Shown here: positions 12,911 through 23,383 of the stretch, piece after piece
Position numbering within the stretch: position 1 is the stretch's first letter
How the letters are laid out: every line of letters begins with the position of its first letter
Source: Cristatella mucedo
Taxonomy: Eukaryota; Bryozoa; Phylactolaemata; Cristatellidae
Direction: 5' to 3'
Length of the DNA: 64,000 bases
Assembly (NCBI GenBank): GCA_009760855.2
Contig: WPIO01000006.1
Span: forward strand, 2,468,501-2,532,500
Program-made: the position numbers and the translations under genes
The notes under the pieces: generated by a model
Database searches by the model: none
What the model was told of the DNA's origin: nothing
The model's input: the letters and a program-made list of their open reading frames with translations, nothing else

Positions 12911-13441
12911 TCACTTGTGGCTTCCTGTTCGACAGTGGTCAGCCTGCCTACGAATCTGCTACCTACTGCCTACTTCCTGTCAGCCTGCCTACGAGTCTGC
13001 TGCCCAAGTGGCAGGAGCTCCCAGTCTGGGAGTGGACCCGGAAGTGGCCGGGTCTTTCCGACTTGGCAGAAACTGAAATGAGAGAAATCGAGGAACGGAG
13101 AAAGAAAATTACCCTTACTTATCAGGTGCCATAAAGGTGGCAAACAGACCAGATCCGGCTCCTTCAGCTTGAAAGGAGCTTAGGGGCACAGCTAATTCCA
13201 AGTAGCTTCCAGGCTCGTGCTTCGTGTGCTTACAGTGCTAGCAGGGAGCTGGCCCGCCACTCTCTGCTAAACTCCCTAAGCGTTACTCCTGCTGCAGCTA
13301 AGCTGCCGAAGTAAAGACTAATCCTACCTGTTGGATGAAGGCAGCTGCGGCAAGTGAGCCCTTGTGATCTGATCTGACACGGTCAATGCCGGCTGCAGGC
13401 AGCAGCTCAAGTGGCACCGACTGTAATTGGGAACGCCATGA

Positions 13442-13577
13442 GTTGAGATCTCTGCTCGCTCGCTCGACGGACTCCCCAAAAAATACGACTGACGCTCGCT
13501 CGACGTCACCGGTTAGATTCCTTGAGGGGAGCCCTTTGGCAGCACGCTTCTTGCGGTCACGGCAATTGCTGCAAGCT
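13442..13577 (-). repeat. Inverted-pair repeat, copy 1, open on the minus strand
   Basis: About 136 bp, nearly 90% identical by eye to the reverse complement of 14853-14990. Read on the minus strand it is open and contains SNCRDRKKRAAKGLPSRNL and FFGESVERAS. Upstream in the same direction (13944-13800) is a Cys-rich stretch (CKSKCCTCLARNACKCLEE) interrupted by a CAG/CTG expansion, so it may be a broken repeat-element protein. Function unknown. Confidence 0.6.
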
Positions 13578-13684
13578 CCTTGCTGTGAGCTGGCAGAAAC
13601 CAGCGGACAATTTGTGACAGCCCTCGGTGCAGCGTCGTTGCAGCACTTGCACTGGTAGAGTCGGATTGGATAATCCTCAGCATG

Positions 13685-13697
13685 TTGCTGCTGCTGC

Positions 13698-13740
<43 letters not shown>
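13685..13740 (+). repeat. (CTG)n trinucleotide repeat
   Basis: About 18 CTG/TGC units with one TTG break. It sits in the minus-strand open frame 13944-13513 as poly-Ala or poly-Gln depending on frame. Confidence 0.95.
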
Positions 13741-14852
13741 GCTGCTACTGCAGCCAATGCGTCGGTGCATGCCGCCCGACTTACCATGGCCATGCACAAG
13801 CTCTCGCTCGCTTTGGCTAATGACGCAAGGCTTCTCCTCCAGGCATTTGCACGCATTTCGCGCTAAGCACGTGCAGCACTTTGATTTGCACTCACTCGGA
13901 CCGTCGTCGAGACGACCGACCGTCTGAGGTTGCTCGCGTCCCAAGGGTCAAGCAGGCGAGCAGTTCTATATGGATGCCTCGATACGGGTAGCTGCAGTTC
14001 TCGCCCGCAGAGCAGCTGGGATTTGAAAGGCTTCGCCTGAGCAAAAGCAGCAGGCCAAGCCCTTGCAGACCGTGATGACATAGCCCGCTCGGGCTGCACT
14101 TGGTTTGGGAGGTAGCAAGTGAGAAAATGAGGTTAGGTGCCCGAAACAGCACACTCGTTGCAGACTCTGTCTAAATATCTAAGCAGCTGCATCTAAAACC
14201 AAGCAAAGACGAGTTTTCGCATTTCGAAAAGAAAGCAGAAAATCGCCTCTTATTAACGCCACAACGACTCGGTCCTTCTCTTCAGCACACTATCGAGTAA
14301 ATGGTCACGACTCCTGTGTCGCACTAGAAGACCGTCATTCACTATTCCTTAGCACACGCAGGCCCTGAACTCTTCGCTGACACTATTCGTGGATACACAG
14401 ACAGAGAGATTGCAGGTAGATTTCGCTAGAGAAGCACCAAAACTGTTGGGCTCTCAGCGAGGGGGGAGGGAGGGGTCGCCGAAGCTGTAAAGATAGTGTT
14501 CTGTCAGAGCCACTTCACACCACTGTCGCTTCAAGCGTGTCATTGAACTCGCCGCCACATACTTCAACAGTCTAGAGGTTTGCAGATGGCTGGGAACAGT
14601 TCAACTCACCATCTCTCTCCGCTCTCATTTGCTCACTACCCGTGCGTTCTATTTCGTGTGTGGTGTGTAATACAGCGAAATTAATGAAAACTCGTGGCCG
14701 AAATGGATGACTGACCAGGCTTGATGCATCGGTGCTCTCGCTGACATGTGTAACATGAGCTCGACATTTTTTAGCCGTTTCCTTGGTAGCACCTGTCAAA
14801 TAAAACTCCACTAGATTGCTTGGACGTCAACCAGGTGGGGATTACGTTTGCT

Positions 14853-14990
14853 TGCAGCAATTGCCGTGACCGCAGGAAGCGTGTTGCCAAAGGGCTCCCC
14901 TCAAGGAATCTACCCGGTGACATCGAGCTAGCGTCAGTCGTAGTTTTTGGCGAATCCGTCGAGCGAGTGAGCCAGCTGAGATCTCAATAT
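14853..14990 (+). repeat. Inverted-pair repeat, copy 2, open on the plus strand
   Basis: Plus-strand partner of 13442-13577. It keeps SNCRDRRKRVAKGLPSRNL and VFGESVERVS in one frame within an open frame at 14820-15293. Most nucleotide differences leave the peptide similar, which hints at former coding. Confidence 0.6.
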
Positions 14991-15029
14991 ATGAGTGGCC
15001 TTGAGTCACTTGAATGCTGGTACAACTTG

Positions 15030-15420
15030 GGACGTCTCCACAAAGCTGCGTTTACACGGCAGGCTTTTCTCCTAAATCGGCACAGATTTCGAACCGATTT
15101 CCCACAGATTTTGGCTACTGCGTCACCATACGTCACCACATTTCAGAGGGAGAAGCCAAGTCGCAAGACTCTCGTGAAGAAGAACCGTTTCTACTTTTTG
15201 GCTCCTGGTTGGTCCAGCCAACCAATCAAAACCCTGGGGCGTTTCAGGTTTGGCTGCGCTCAAAATAAAAATAGCTGCCGACCGAATGCTTGAGTTGATT
15301 GAGGCATTCAGGGCAAATTCTTGTTTATGGGATGTCCGTAGCTCCCGTTTTACAAATGCTTTAATAAGACGAGGTGCTGCACCATCTATTGCCAAGTCTT
15401 TTAAGGTGAGCGGTAAGTAA
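15030..15420 (+). pseudogene. Possible MADF-domain exon of a PIF/Harbinger-like element
   Basis: An ATG at 15286 opens a 44-codon frame whose LELIEAFRANSCLWDVRSS matches the start of MADF DNA-binding domains (hydrophobic-Ile-Glu, then LWD). It closes at TAA 15418-15420. CGGTAAGT at about 15411-15418 is a good splice donor just before that stop, as expected if the domain continues in a later exon. I could not find the second half. Upstream, GCGTTTACACGGCAGGC (about 15048) resembles terminal sequence of Harbinger-type DNA transposons, whose second protein often carries a MADF or Myb-like domain. It could also be a host MADF gene exon. Confidence 0.35.
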
Positions 15421-16197
15421 TTACGAAGGTGATGAACACGGTTTTGAATTCGTCTCACTCTCACATATTGCGGTAGCTCTCGAAACAGAGTCGAGTGCTG
15501 AGGCGATGACTGCGACTGGAAGCAACGTCTACCTCGTGGTTGATAAGGGTCAACGTGTACAGCCTTGTATGTGGTGGTGTACTTTGGCACTCGTTGTGTT
15601 GGTGCCCGAATCGCCCTAGCTAGCAAACTGGGTTGTTAAAATAACGGTGCTTGTAGAGGATAGTGTGCGAAAGCGGACAGCTCTGTAAGGATTGTTGCTA
15701 GCTGCTGACACTGTTTAGCCTCTAGCTACTGCCGCAGCCTTTCTACTAAAGCGGCTCAGCATGTTTCGAGAACTTCAATGATATTTCGAGGTGTTCGTAG
15801 TTCGTAAGGCTCTCTGGCTATTTCTGTTGTTCTAGAGATGTAAGGGAGCGACTGCATTCGCGGACGCGCTCGCTACTACGCTCGCTGTGCGATTCGCGTC
15901 TTTAGTTACCATGCTGCTAGCTCACGCAGCAGCTCACGCAGCAGATCACGTGGAAGCTGGGGAGTCCCACATTAGAGGCGCCGAGCGCTCAAGCGTTCTG
16001 CAGATTGAGAAGAAGAAGCTCATCGTCCGTCCATCCATCGATGCTCGTCTGTGCGTCACGCGGACTCTCTTCTTCATTACCGTCGTCTAGCCAGCAACTC
16101 TGTACGCATGTATGCAGACATGTGAGCGTCGAGACGGGCTGGATGCATCGGTCGCCGTACGGCTTCTTCAATGGAGCAAGGGTTAAGCTGTACTCGC

Positions 16198-16274
<77 letters not shown>
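16198..16274 (+). repeat. (CT)n microsatellite
   Basis: About 77 bp of perfect (TC)n. Confidence 0.97.
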
Positions 16275-16277
<3 letters not shown>

Positions 16278-16279
16278 CG

Positions 16280-18750
16280 CTCGCTCGCCAGCGCGACGGT
16301 CTTCGATTCATTCGCAGTTCGGACGAGTTGCCTCAGCGCCCCTTAAGAAGGCTGGACTGCAACGAGTCGTTCGCGATAGGCTAGTCATCCCACACGATTG
16401 TGTCAGATACATCCTAGTGTCGGAAGTAAAAATGTAGTCAGATGCAATGATTAAACTATTATCAACAGCACTACGACGGCATCGGCTTCAGACGCCAAAG
16501 TTTCAGCTCTGGAGGCTGAGTGTGCTTGCGATCAACAAAGGCTTTACATTAAATAGAATTATAGCTTTACTGCCATGAGACTTTACGTGAAATAACTTAT
16601 TTTCTTGCAAAAATGTGGGAATCTTTTTGGTGTGAAACTCTTTAAAGTATGCTCTTTGAACCAGTGTGCCAGTGCTCTGGTGCACTGCATAAAGCTGCTT
16701 AGCAAAATGATCCTCGCACAAACTTATTAGCTCTACCTCACTACGCTGCTTCCGTGGGAATTCCGCTCGTCGTGTGAACTAAGCATTCTCGAAGGCGACG
16801 CGAATGACTTCATACTGCAAATTTCTGAGTGTGAAGGACCAAAGCCAGCGTGTACGTAATGTTCGAACGCAAGCAATACATGGAGTGACGCTTTGCGGGT
16901 TCGATAAGAATTAAGAAGCTTGCACACGAGCTTTCGAACGCGGCCGCCAGTCAGAAATCGATTGAAACAGTTGGCTAGCGATCTCATTAGCGGATTGGTC
17001 TCCGTGGGATCCAGGATTATTCCGACCCGTCAATTTCCGGCAGCCCTCGAGGTCGTACGAAACGAACCCCGAGGGTCAGAGTTCCACGTGCCGCGCCAGT
17101 CTGGACTGTCATTGGCGCAAAGTTTTTTGAGTCCATTTCCGGGCTCATTTCACGGCTGCTCCTCTCAGGCCAAGCTTAAGTTGGCGGGACATCTTTCGGT
17201 AATTGCGAGCGTCAGGAAGGAGCGCCAGGAGCTTGTTGTCAGAGCTCGTTCGCGTCAAAGCTACTCTGAGGATGTCACTCGACGCTGACGAGCACCTCGT
17301 AAAGTCTGCACTCGCTCTTTGATCATTGACTGCATCGGAAACGCTCTACAGCGCGCTCAAGCCAGCTTGGCAGCTAGGGTGAATTGTAATCGTGCGTTGC
17401 GCACCACTTACGTGCGCATGCAGCCGTGATTGTTCGCTAGCAGGCTCCGAGCATTCTCGTGGCTCCGTAATTTGCCCACGTTGGCCACGCCCTCGCTGGC
17501 CACCCGTATGTAATCGAACATTCCGATCGCTGGGTTGTCTGTGCTGTCGTCGCTCTCTAGAGCGGTCGAATTTTGTTTGAACAGCAACGGTCAGCAAATC
17601 GCGCCTGCTCGTCTGCCGACTGGGCAACTGATGACGGACGTGCGTGTCCTCTACGGACTACGTTAATGTCAACGATTAAGTGCGCTCACGATGCGGCCGC
17701 TAAAGGCTACTTCTCCCTCGCTGTCCTAACAGTCTGGCACAATCAAAGACCTAGTCAGGGACAGACTTGCCAGGGAACAACAGTGGTCAGAGCACATTAT
17801 ATTTGTGTTGGCTGCCCGACAGCGTGCTTATTAGACATGCCTCAACGAACATTTCTGCCCCTGAGATGGTTCGTGCACTATCATTACGGTCACTGCAAGC
17901 AGCTGCTTAAAACTATCTGGCCCAGATTTTGTGAAATATTGTTGGACTTGGTGACATGTATAGGAGAGGATTCGTGAACGATTTCAAGCTGTTGAACGGA
18001 CGTTTCAAGCTGTGCGGACAACATTTGCACTCGACTTGTAAAAGAGATCTTTTCTTATCAGCAATATTTTAGAGAATGCCTTTGCAGTTTGGTGAGGGAT
18101 GACCGGATTACGGCGAAGAATACTGAAGCAGGCTGCAGCTGGACTTCGAGCGTGCGGAAAACAGACTCGCGTGTGAGCGGCCATTGAAATACTCGTTCAA
18201 GTTGGACATTGAAATGCTGGAACTTCACATGACTGTGAAATTTAAACACTTGTTCAACGGGTGTGCGTGACATTTCAGCAGCTTGAGCTCTCTGCACTAC
18301 GACGCCTCCAAGCTGTCACTCGAGCACTTGCGGTGCTTCCGCTTGGATTACTTAAGTTGGGCTTCAGTTAGAAAGCTGACAAATTTGTACAAAGGGATAA
18401 AGTGAGTACTTAGTATATAAGTGAATTTTAAATTTTCTCTGCTGCGCTTTGCGTTTATCAGTTTTCTTTAAATGGCTACGAAATAATTTCAAATTTTAAA
18501 TTCGAACTCAGTACATTTTTTGATGAATACCGATCGAAATCTTGAAAGAAAAGCAGCCTGAAAAGAAAAATATCGTTCGCAGCAGCAATAATGCGCCGGA
18601 GAGACTGGGACAAAGCAGAAACATGACGAGCGAGTCCAATTTTCTCGTCATAATTGACGGGCTGAAACCTAGTAAGTCATATTCTATGAAGGACATTTGC
18701 CCTATCTTAGCCTCGTAAAAATTTCAATGGCTGGCTTGGATGCTTAATAA
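16280..18750. other. No gene recognised
   Basis: Open frames 16920-17288 and 17573-17977 (+) are the longest. Neither has a recognisable domain, signal peptide or repeat. Confidence 0.5.
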
Positions 18751-18756
18751 AAAATG

Positions 18757-18909
18757 TAGCTCATTTGTATAGCGTCCTAAAAGAACTTGTATCTCTATTT
18801 AGGCACTTCACATGCGCCACAGGGCTCGAGCCCACGACCTCTTGTCGTCAAATACATTTACCTTGACCTTGGTTCGAGGCGAGCCCTATAATCACTGGGC
18901 CAAACCAGA
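18757..18909 (-). mobile_element. SINE A
   Basis: Minus-oriented. Tail CATTTGTATAGCGTCCTAAA, B-box complement GGGCTCGAGCCC, A-box side CACTGGGCCAAACCAG. Confidence 0.85.
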
Positions 18910-19044
18910 GCTTACCTGCAAATCCGCTGGAGTCAGCCAAGACGCAAGGTATCTATGGGTGCCTGATGTCACGGACTCCACAGACATCCAAAATAATAGC
19001 CAAATCAAATAGCTTTAGGATTATTTATCCAGCAAGAATAGATA

Positions 19045-19166
19045 TCATTCATTTGAATTGCACTCTTGGAGAACTTATTATCCACACAGGCGTTTTATGT
19101 ACGCCGCAGGGCATGAAATCACGACCTTGGTCGTCAGAGCTGAACATCTTACCCTAGGCCAAGCCT
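19045..19166 (-). mobile_element. SINE A, degenerate
   Basis: Same order as the copy 140 bp upstream (tail, ACGCCGCAGGGCATGAAATC, ACCTTGGTCGTC, CCCTAGGCCAAGCC), but the hairpin and boxes are worn. Confidence 0.6.
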
Positions 19167-20021
19167 GTGCTGCGACGATCTTGTGCCGCGTAACAAACCT
19201 CTGCGATCTAAATAGTACACATTTAATCTTCAGCTCTCGAGAGTTCTGTTAATAAGAAGCTCAGCCATTGCGCTTACTAGCTGACTGGCAATTAGTAATA
19301 ATGAACCCGCGGGGCAAAAATAGATCACCTGTGTCGACGCCAGCGACAAACCACCTCGCTCAAAAATCAAATTGTTCTCCGAATCTCGTTGCGAATAGTT
19401 TGGCAAATGACCCGTGGAAAAGCTAATAAACGCGAAGGAGCAATCTTAAAAAGTCAAAATTAAAAACCAAATGGACAACCAATCTTAATGCATAATCGAT
19501 CATTCCAGTACAGATTAGATTACACTGTTCAGTACTGGACAATGCTAACCGGACAATGCTGCTTGCATCAGCTCTACGGAGCCCAGATAGCCATCGGGGC
19601 ATTTTTGGATTTTGGCATCTTTGGATATTGGCTTGCGCTTCGACGACGTGGTATTAGCGAGCCGCAGCGAGCCGCCGATGCAGCCACTCAGCTCGCAGCC
19701 GCACTGCACCGGTAGCAGAGCGGCAGCAGAGCGACAGCAGAGCGCGGCAGCCATTGGAGGATGCAGCTGCTTAGCAACAAACATTGCACGCTCTTAGCGT
19801 ACAGCTCTATATTCCGCTGCCGCCTCCGAGTGCAGCCGAGGGCAGCGTCTAACCAGGACCGTCGGGCAATGGAATGCAGCTTGCCGACCGCCATTTCGGA
19901 TAAATTCCGGCAACCACCATGACCTGACTGATTTACCGCGCCAGCGTTACGACATGCCATGCTGCCGACGGCCGTACCGGCTCTTTCGTCGGTGCATCTG
20001 CCGGCACTTGCTCGTAATAGT

Positions 20022-20024
20022 AAA

Positions 20025-20055
<31 letters not shown>

Positions 20056-20229
20056 CACTTGATAAAGCGCTCTCAGAGAACTCAATCTCTCTCTCTCTCT
20101 CTCTCTCTCAAGGCGCTTTACATTTGCTGCAAAGGGAAATGCAATCGAATGGTGAGTAATATCATGCTTGATTAAACAAACAAAATGAAAAACATGGTTA
20201 GGGGTGACATGCACAGGGTCAGCATGCAA
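20022..20229 (-). mobile_element. LINE tail copy with expanded (CT)n in the hairpin
   Basis: Minus-oriented LINE 3' end starting with a long (AAT)n. Between the GAACTCAAT part of the hairpin and AAGGCGC, the usual short CT arm is enlarged to about 12 CT units (20086-20110). The 3' UTR follows and is cut short where the next copy's tail begins. Confidence 0.83.
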
Positions 20230-20411
20230 ATAATAATAATTCACTTGATAAAGCACCCTCAGAGAACTCAATCTCTCTCTAGGCGCTTTACATTTGCTGC
20301 AAAGGAAACACGATCGAATGGTGAGTTGTATCATGCTTGATAAACAACATGAATAACGTGGTTAGGGTTGACATGCACAGGGTCACCCTGCAAGTGTGGT
20401 TAGTGGCAGCA
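20230..20411 (-). mobile_element. LINE tail copy, tandem with the preceding one
   Basis: Second minus-oriented LINE 3' end starting directly where the first stops, with a normal-length hairpin arm (CTCTCTCTAGG). The 3' UTR is retained up to the second CATGCACAG-type unit. Confidence 0.83.
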
Positions 20412-20599
20412 TTTCACGCTCGAAACGCCGCACTCTTTCTCAGATTCGCGCTCGCCTTCACCGGCTGGATATCAGAGGTTGCACACCCGATTCTTCCTAC
20501 TCCTGTCGCTTCCTGCTCCTTTTTGTTCCGGATTCATTGCTATCAAAAGCTATGTACCAACTCGAAATTTTCCACTTTTAGCCTTTTTTCTAATTAAAT

Positions 20600-20900
20600 T
20601 AAATTTCTTATACGCGGCACATTTATCCTGTGGCATTTAATTTATTTTCGGGGGCTCATTTTCCATCGGTCAATTCCAGGAAGCGAGTCAGCAGTGACTT
20701 CCCGTTACGAGACGTACGTGCAAAACGTCTATGTTTTCAATATTATAATAATTTTTTTTAAATTCAACTTTAAATTTCAACTGTGAGCGTTCAGTTTTGT
20801 CATTTGCATTTTTATTCACGGGGTTTTCTTCCCATCGGTCAGTCACCGTTAGAGAACTGGCAATGACTACAGTTTACGAGACGCGCATAAACTGGAAATT
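20600..20900 (+). repeat. Diverged direct duplication
   Basis: 20640-20725 and 20810-20890 share the order TTTATT, CGGGG, TTCC, CATCGGTCA, GACTTCC/GACTACAG, TACGAGACG, CG..AAAC. About 170 bp apart. No coding sense recognised. Confidence 0.55.
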
Positions 20901-20912
20901 ATATAGATTAAT

Positions 20913-20990
20913 GGTAATAATAATACTCTTTATATAGCGCCCTGAGAGAACTCAATCTCTTTCTAAGCACTACGTTTGCTGCAAAGGTTG
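20913..20990 (-). mobile_element. LINE tail fragment
   Basis: Minus-oriented AATAATAAT, TATAGCGCCCTGAGAGAAC, CTCTTTCTAAGC and GTTTGCTGCAAAGG. The next bases are unrelated. Confidence 0.7.
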
Positions 20991-21192
20991 ATGTCCCGAT
21001 ATCATAACTATGAGATCATTTTCCCTTTCAAGCCCATCCAAAACATAGCTTAATAGTCGATCGAAGCTCCTCTTTAAAGCTCCATGATGGACAAGATGGA
21101 CGTGAAGAACATTCAAAATTATAGCGCTCAAAATATTCGTTTTTCTATCAATATTCACCTGCGTCGCCTCCATCGAGCTACGATTCCAGTTG

Positions 21193-21193
<1 letters not shown>

Positions 21194-21272
<79 letters not shown>

Positions 21273-21285
21273 GTTGCTCTCTTGC
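21194..21285 (+). repeat. (CT)n microsatellite
   Basis: About 85 bp of (CT)n with TTT breaks at each end, at the edge of the CpG-rich island. Confidence 0.96.
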
Positions 21286-21468
21286 TAGTGGGGTTCCTCC
21301 CAGCTGTAAGGCGATTTCCAAGTGGTCCTCTACGAGCAGAGCTTGTAGCGAGGAAGAGAGGCGCCTCTTTTGTTATTCGCCGTCGCCGACGACGAGCGCA
21401 AAGTTGCCGCAGTCACTGAAAGCAAGGTGTCGCCGCGCCGAGCGGGCGCCTCTGCCCAATCGCTCGGA

Positions 21469-21524
21469 CGAGGCCGGCCGTCGACGACACGCGCTGTCGC
21501 GCGTGTCGTCGACGGCCGGCCTCG
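21469..21524. repeat. Perfect 26-bp hairpin, 4-nt loop
   Basis: Arms 21469-21494 and 21499-21524 are exact reverse complements around TGTC. It lies 1.4 kb upstream of the predicted Frizzled promoter. Confidence 0.97.
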
Positions 21525-21630
21525 CGCGACTGCGCGAGGAGCCCACGCCGAGCTGAGCGAGCAGCCCAGCGCAGCGCCGAGCCGCGAGACCCCACCCCGC
21601 CCATGCCGCACCTGACCGGCGCGAGGCCTC

Positions 21631-21669
21631 GCGGGAGACGACGAATGTGTCGCACTCATCGTCTCCCGC
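21631..21669. repeat. 11-bp inverted repeat
   Basis: GCGGGAGACGA (21631-21641) and its complement (21659-21669) around a 17-nt loop. Confidence 0.9.
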
Positions 21670-22929
21670 GATCGCGATCGCTCCTCCGTCGATCGCTCCT
21701 CTGTCGATCGCTCCTCTGTCGATCGCGTCTCCACATCGACTTCCGTTCGAGCGCGCGCGCCACGAACAGTTAGGCAGCCGCAGGCGATCGCCTGGGCGCG
21801 CGGGCAGGTGCCGCGAGCCACGCCGCGGACAGGCTGGAATAACCCAAGCGTATACTTCCAAGTTCATCATTACCACGCGGCACTTGGAATCGAAGTTTCG
21901 GTACCTTATAAAGAAAGGCAGGAAAGGGTCTGAAAGAGCTCAACAAAGAAAAATCTTGCAAACGTACTTCACCTTACTAGACCGGACGGCGGGGTGCGTC
22001 GGCGGCGGGGTGCGTCGGCGCCGGAGCGCTCCAGCTTCGTAGCGCGACTCTCAAGCAGAACGCCGTCGGTCGGCCCATTTCCCGCCAGGCAGCAGCGGCG
22101 CAGCTTCCATCGGTCGAGGTCGCCCTCACCCCCCCCCCCCCACCATTCACCATCGATTCGGGTGGCATCCGACCTTCGTGGAAAACTCCGCGCTAACTGG
22201 TTGCGAGACCTCTGGGCCCGTTCGGGCTTGCGCCCTTTACTGCGCGCCGAGCCGGAGCGCTCCAGGACGGCTCCGCGTCGAGCCTCGCGCCGTCCAGGCC
22301 CGCTCGCGTCGGCGGATCCGGACGTAGGTTGGACCGCTCGCGCGCGCGCGCGCAAACTCTGGCATGCACCGAGCGCACCCGGGACTCCAGACGCGTCGGC
22401 ATCGGGTTCGGCGCCCGATAACAATCTGACACCTCGTGTCGAGAGAGCAAAACTTGGGCCCGCGGACCGGTCTAAGATTACACGAATGATTGACACCGAC
22501 GGCCCGATAACGGATAGCCGCAGCCGGCGGCCGCCGCCGCCGGCTCGGCGGCCGCTCCGACGCTCCGCGCGGCCGCCGCTCCGACGCCCCGCGAGAGCGT
22601 GCGGCGTCTTCTGCGTCAGCGTGCGCGCTTCGCCGGCCGGCCACGTAGCACCACTTTAGGAGGTTGGGGGGAGGACCCGGATGCGCTGGAGCCGAGGGAG
22701 CGTTGCGGTAAGGGGGCGGTCGCCTTCAACCGCAGGCCAGCCGCCGGAGCGCCCGCCGCGCCGGCGGCTTCGGATTACTGATAGAGGATCCGCAAGGCAA
22801 ACTCGGCGCGCGGCGGCGGCGGCTAGCTGCGCCGATGGCTCCGAGCCAGTCTAATGCGACCGATGCGCCGCGGCAATTGTTGGCATTTAGGGTTACCGGG
22901 GAGGGGCCGGTAGCGACGGGTCGCGCTCG

Positions 22930-23010
22930 CTGATTGGCCGACGGCCGCTTACCCAGCAGCGCACCGTGTCAGCGCTATATAGACGGACGGCGGGCACATT
23001 GTATGTTTTT
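22930..23010 (+). promoter_or_regulatory. Predicted Frizzled core promoter (inverted CCAAT and TATA)
   Basis: An ATTGG (inverted CCAAT) lies at 22933-22937 and a TATA-like CTATATAG begins at about 22975, some 40 bp downstream. This spacing predicts transcription start near 23005-23010, about 375 bp before the CDS. Both motifs sit in CpG-rich DNA. Nothing in the sequence proves the start site. A TATA box in a CpG-rich developmental-gene promoter is possible but not the commonest type. Confidence 0.5.
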
Positions 23011-23383
23011 GAGCTGCCTAGCGAGTGAGATCACGCCGCGGCTGAGACGCCGCTGACGCGCCTGAGGCGAGCCACCATTAGGCGCGCTCGAGCTGAGCCT
23101 GCGCGGCCGGGGATACCGCCGCCATTGCCGTCGACGAACCGCCTCGCCACCGCACTCGCCCTCGACGGCGAAGCTCCCCAACGGAGGGAGGTAGGCCGCG
23201 CCGCCGCTGCTGGCGGTAGCAGCCGAAGCCGCCGCCGCCGCGACTCAGCCGGAGTCGTCTCGTAATTGTCGTCTCGTCTCGCGCGTGTCAACAGCGCCAT
23301 TCGAGGGAGCGTGCGCGCTTGCTTGCTCGCGCGAGCTACGCCGCCGCCGCGCGGCGTCGGTGGCTGCTGCGACGGCCGCCGAC
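23010..23383 (+). other. Predicted 5' leader of the Frizzled mRNA
   Basis: GC-rich, with GCC repeats, and contains no ATG on the + strand, so the ATG at 23384 would be the first one met by scanning ribosomes. An 18-codon upstream ORF begins at 23003. It would be in the mRNA only if transcription starts a few bases before the predicted site. Confidence 0.45.

Larger units (their letters stand above)
21300..23380. other. CpG-rich island upstream of and overlapping the Frizzled 5' end
   Basis: Dense CpG, with GCC/CGG tracts, a C-run near 22131, CGCG runs near 22340 and several hairpins. Long open frames occur on both strands (for example 21994-22659 +, 21969-22496 -), but they overlap one another, are Arg/Pro/Ala-rich and show no domain, so they are read as by-products of GC content. 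A three-unit 15-bp repeat (gatcgctcctctgtc) lies at about 21677-21727. Confidence 0.6.

Noticed and set aside
15123-15626. 167-codon minus-strand frame as a gene
   Set aside because: Lies opposite the MADF-like plus-strand text and shows no domain.
21994-22659. 221-codon plus-strand frame upstream of Frizzled
   Set aside because: Low-complexity Arg/Pro/Ser text in the island, overlapped by a 175-codon antisense frame.
23285-23383. Upstream extension of the Frizzled frame by 33 codons
   Set aside because: It begins with GTG, not ATG, and the ATG at 23384 has good context and leads into the signal peptide.
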